Of a stretch of 64,000 nucleotides of DNA, positions 61,658 through 64,000 are shown one piece after another. Below the pieces are notes generated by a model. The model saw nothing but the letters and a program-made list of their open reading frames with translations, searched no databases and was not told the DNA's origin. The stretch lies in contig JAKIWL010000001.1 of assembly GCA_022750055.1 (NCBI GenBank), forward strand, positions 248,001-312,000, in the 5' to 3' direction. The translations under genes were made by a program, and so were the position numbers. The first letter of the stretch is position 1. Each line of letters starts with the position of its first letter. This DNA is from Thermoplasmata archaeon (GTDB taxonomy: Archaea > Thermoplasmatota > Thermoplasmata > Lutacidiplasmatales > UBA184).

Positions 61658-62200
61658 ATGCCCGCGGAGGAACGCCGCGGGACCTGGGCCGAGACCCTCC
61701 TTTCGTTCGTCCAGCGCTATCCCGGCGTCCACCTCCGGGAGATCCGCCGCCGCCTGAGCATCCCGATCGGGACCCTCGACTACCATCTCTACCGCCTCGG
61801 CAAGGAGGGCCTGATCACGGTTCGGTTCTCGGGAGGCTACAAGTGCGCCTACCCGGCGGTCGTGGAGGAGATCGGGGGTCCGATCCCCGACCAGGACCAG
61901 CAGCTCCTCGCTCTCCTCCGCCAGTCCGTTCCAAGGGCGCTACTGCTGCACGTATACCTGGATGGAGCCTCCGCGCCGTCCGGCCTCGCCGCTGACCTCG
62001 CGACGACCCCACAGAACCTGTCGTATTTCCTGCGGCGGCTCGAGACCGTCGGGGTCATCCTGCGAGAGGGAACCGGGTCCGAACGCCGGGTGCGACTCGT
62101 CGACCCGAAGCGGGTCCACACGCTCCTGCTGCGCTTTCCCCCTCTGCCCGAGGACGTCGTCGACCGATTCATCCGGTTCTGGTCCGAGTTACATCCGTGA
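61658..62200 (+). CDS. Winged-helix transcriptional regulator
   Basis: 180 residues. The N-terminal winged helix (YPGVHLREIRRRLSIPIGTLDYHLYRLGKEGLITVR, given in pieces: PGVHLREIRRRL, IGTLDYHLYRLGKEG) is of the archaeal ArsR/MarR type, and a second helix-turn-helix (AADLATTPQNLSYFLRRLE) follows around residue 110. Two tandem wHTH domains without a ligand domain are common in Thermoplasmata and haloarchaea. Probably controls the divergent ABC operon and its membrane partner. Confidence 0.8.
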   Translation: MPAEERRGTWAETLLSFVQRYPGVHLREIRRRLSIPIGTLDYHLYRLGKEGLITVRFSGGYKCAYPAVVEEIGGPIPDQDQQLLALLRQSVPRALLLHVYLDGASAPSGLAADLATTPQNLSYFLRRLETVGVILREGTGSERRVRLVDPKRVHTLLLRFPPLPEDVVDRFIRFWSELHP

Positions 62201-62265
62201 ACGTTCAAGGCCTGTTCGGGAATGGTTATAGACCCGTGTCCCGGGTCGACCGGTCGGGTTCTTCA

Positions 62266-63309
62266 ATGACTCATGGCCCGCTCGGCCGCCGCTGGAACTG
62301 GCGGTCCATTGGCCGTCTCGTTGGGTGGGGTGCGGCCCTCCTCTCCCTGTTCGTGGCCTCCGCCTCGGCGGGGGCGGAGACTCCCGCGGCCGCCCCGCTC
62401 GCCTCGGCCGTTCCGGCGACGATCGCCGTGAACTTCCCGTCCGCCTATCCAGACGTGACCCTGAGCGAGGTCGGTAATCGAACCACCACGACCTCTCTCT
62501 CCGTGGACCAGATCCTGGAAGCCACCCCCTCGGCCTCGGCCCCCCAGATCGTGGCGGTCGCGCTCCCTTCGAACATCGTGGTGACGAGCGGTTCGAGCGG
62601 GTCGAGCTCGCTGCCGTTCGACCTGACCGCGACCCTGACCGTCTACCAGGCCAACGCGGGCCTCTGGCAGGGCCCGAACGACCTCGTTCAGGCCGACGGC
62701 TCACCGCTCGGGACCGCGCACCTCTCCATCGACTATGCCTTGAACGCGCCGGCGGACCCGTCGCAGGGGGTCGGTACTCATTGGGTCGTCAGCGGTTGGC
62801 CGTGGGTCGCTTCGAGCGACCTCCTCGGGATCCAGATGAGCCTCTCGACGCCTCTCGCCCATAGCTTCGTCGCCTGTACCGGATCGGAGGCCTCGGTCGA
62901 TCAGGTCGGATGCCCGGGGGCGACGCTCGTGGACGGGACGAGCCAGTGGACGGTTGGAGTCCTAGGGATCCAGGGAAACGTCCCCGGCGGGCCCACCTCG
63001 ATCGTCCGATGGGACCGGGCGTTCGGTTCCTCCTCCGCCCCGTCCAATCCTTCTGTCTCGGTCGGGGTGCTCGTCTCCTCCCCAGCCCTGAGCCACCTGC
63101 TCGTGGCAGCGCCTGGGGAGGGGGCTGGGACGCTCAGTGGCAACCTCTCGTTCTCCTTGCTGACCCCCATCCCCGGCCTCCCCGCTCCCCAGGTCCTCCA
63201 CGGACAGCTCGGTTGGTTCATCGCTGGGGGTGGGGCTTCCGCGGCCGCCGGGATCGTGGGCATCCTCGCCTTCCGATCGCGGCAACGCGGAATCGAGCGG
63301 GAACTCTAG
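62266..63309 (+). CDS. Secreted, membrane-anchored protein of unknown fold
   Basis: 347 residues from ATG 62266, which is 38 nt after a TATA-like GGTTATAG. Signal peptide (RLVGWGAALLSLFVASASA), a beta-rich Ser/Thr-rich domain of ~260 residues with three cysteines, then a C-terminal helix (GWFIAGGGASAAAGIVGILAF) and a basic tail. No domain recognised. Likely displayed on the outer face of the membrane. It follows the regulator gene on the same strand but has its own promoter. Confidence 0.65.
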   Translation: MTHGPLGRRWNWRSIGRLVGWGAALLSLFVASASAGAETPAAAPLASAVPATIAVNFPSAYPDVTLSEVGNRTTTTSLSVDQILEATPSASAPQIVAVALPSNIVVTSGSSGSSSLPFDLTATLTVYQANAGLWQGPNDLVQADGSPLGTAHLSIDYALNAPADPSQGVGTHWVVSGWPWVASSDLLGIQMSLSTPLAHSFVACTGSEASVDQVGCPGATLVDGTSQWTVGVLGIQGNVPGGPTSIVRWDRAFGSSSAPSNPSVSVGVLVSSPALSHLLVAAPGEGAGTLSGNLSFSLLTPIPGLPAPQVLHGQLGWFIAGGGASAAAGIVGILAFRSRQRGIEREL

Positions 63310-63310
63310 A

Positions 63311-64000
63311 CTAACCGGGCGAGCGCTCTCGCGTCGGCAGGAAGAGGATCACGTCCTTGATGGACGCGGTCCCCGTCAGGGCCATCACCATCCGGTCGAT
63401 CCCGATCCCGAGTCCGGTGGCCGGCGGCATCCCGAACCGAAGCGCCTCAACAAAGTCGGAATCGTAGGCGTAGTGGTCCTCGCCCCGGGAGGAGAGCTGT
63501 TCCCGGAATCGCCGCTCCTGCTCGTCGGGGTCGTTGAGTTCGGTGTACGCGTTCCCGAGCTCGATCCCACGGGCGAACAGCTCGAAACGCTCCACGCGGC
63601 CGGGTCGGCTGCGGTGGCGCTTGGCGAGAGGGGTCGTCGACTCCGGGAAATCGAGGACGAAGGTCGGCCGGTCCAGGGTCGGCTCGACGTAGTGCTCGAA
63701 AAGCTTGTCGAGGAACTTCCCCGGGGGCGAATCCTCCGGGACGGTCGCTCCCGCCGAGCGAGCGAGGGCTCGCAACTCCTCCCGGCTCTTTCCGAGGAGG
63801 TCGCGGATCCCGCTGCGGCGTTCGAGCTCCTCGACAAAATCGACCGTCGGGAAGGGGGCTCGGAACCGTGCGGGGGCTTCCTGAGCCGCGGGCGATCCAG
63901 GGAGCAGTTTCGCCACCTCCAGCGCGAGGGAGCCATAGAGACCTTCCAGAAGCCCGCGCATGTCCGTGTAGTCGGCGTACGCCCAGTAGAGCTCCATCAT
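63311..64000 (-). CDS. lysS: Lysyl-tRNA synthetase class II, 3' part
   Basis: C-terminal 229 residues of the class II LysRS catalytic core; the 5' part lies beyond the window edge. Recognised by ELYWAYADYTDMRG, FELFARGIELGNAYTELNDP (motif 2-like loop near residue 150) and GMPPATGLGIGIDRMVMALTG (motif 3 near 195) with the terminal SIKDVILFLPTRE. Attaches lysine to tRNA-Lys. It converges on the secreted protein gene, with 1 nt between them. Confidence 0.92.
   Translation of the reverse strand: MMELYWAYADYTDMRGLLEGLYGSLALEVAKLLPGSPAAQEAPARFRAPFPTVDFVEELERRSGIRDLLGKSREELRALARSAGATVPEDSPPGKFLDKLFEHYVEPTLDRPTFVLDFPESTTPLAKRHRSRPGRVERFELFARGIELGNAYTELNDPDEQERRFREQLSSRGEDHYAYDSDFVEALRFGMPPATGLGIGIDRMVMALTGTASIKDVILFLPTRERSPG

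Noticed and set aside
1-64000. CRISPR arrays, insertion sequences, prophage or integrated plasmid
   Set aside because: No regularly spaced repeats, transposase, integrase or terminal inverted repeats were seen by eye.

Overview
The window is archaeal and very G+C-rich. Archaeal markers are RNA polymerase subunit K, aIF2-beta, deoxyhypusine synthase, ribosomal protein S3Ae, split-type UMP kinase, translin, DUF357, two intron-bearing tRNAs (Tyr, Met-type CAT) without encoded CCA, archaeal type III signal peptides and TATA boxes placed 25-30 nt before start codons. A 5S rRNA gene standing alone, a mevalonate decarboxylase-family enzyme, a presenilin-type protease and many Kelch/PKD surface proteins suggest a high-GC member of Thermoplasmatota, perhaps a terrestrial aerobic lineage. 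That placement is inference. Only gene content was read; no database was searched.

Layout. 0.1-3.7 kb: small membrane protein, PadR-controlled ABC exporter, methyltransferase. 3.8-8.6 kb: rpoK, DUF357-translin-mtnP cluster, nfo-transketolase-like-transaldolase operon, 5S rRNA. 8.7-17.4 kb: M1 aminopeptidase, thioesterase, mevalonate decarboxylase-family enzyme, VOC protein, enoyl-CoA hydratase with a PaaA/BoxB-like diiron protein, rpiA, pyrH, adk, tRNA-Tyr. 17.6-23.5 kb: a membrane protein that looks like a catalytically dead membrane pyrophosphatase, two divergent Kelch proteins, tRNA-Gly, ACT protein. 24.2-36.3 kb: a pilus locus with six pilin-like proteins, two ArlI/TadA-type ATPases and two single-domain platform proteins. 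36.3-44.5 kb: orphan DNA methyltransferase, MoxR/VWA pair, S3Ae, tRNA-Met/Ile, MOSC protein, HExxH protein and a 22-residue CxxCGC peptide. 45.2-51.8 kb: two Kelch surface proteins, tRNA-Lys. 51.9-61.3 kb: an unbroken minus-strand gene train (ABC ATPase, permease, bacterial-type valS, aldo/keto reductase, HAD phosphatase, aIF2-beta, presenilin-like protease, deoxyhypusine synthase). 61.4-64 kb: small membrane protein plus winged-helix regulator divergent from the ABC genes, a surface protein, and the 3' part of lysS.

How genes fit together. The pilins have no other obvious use than as cargo for the adjacent double-ATPase machine; no prepilin peptidase lies in the window. The four Kelch proteins share a secretion signal, LFGG-type propeller repeats and a C-terminal membrane anchor, so they are probably surface-exposed. 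Central metabolism is represented by pentose-phosphate enzymes (rpiA, transaldolase, a degenerate transketolase C-half), nucleotide kinases and methylthioadenosine salvage. The most unusual items are the dead pyrophosphatase-like protein, the transketolase C-half that has lost key residues and a normal start codon, the dual-ATPase pilus, and the CxxCGC micropeptide. No CRISPR array, insertion sequence or prophage was seen.
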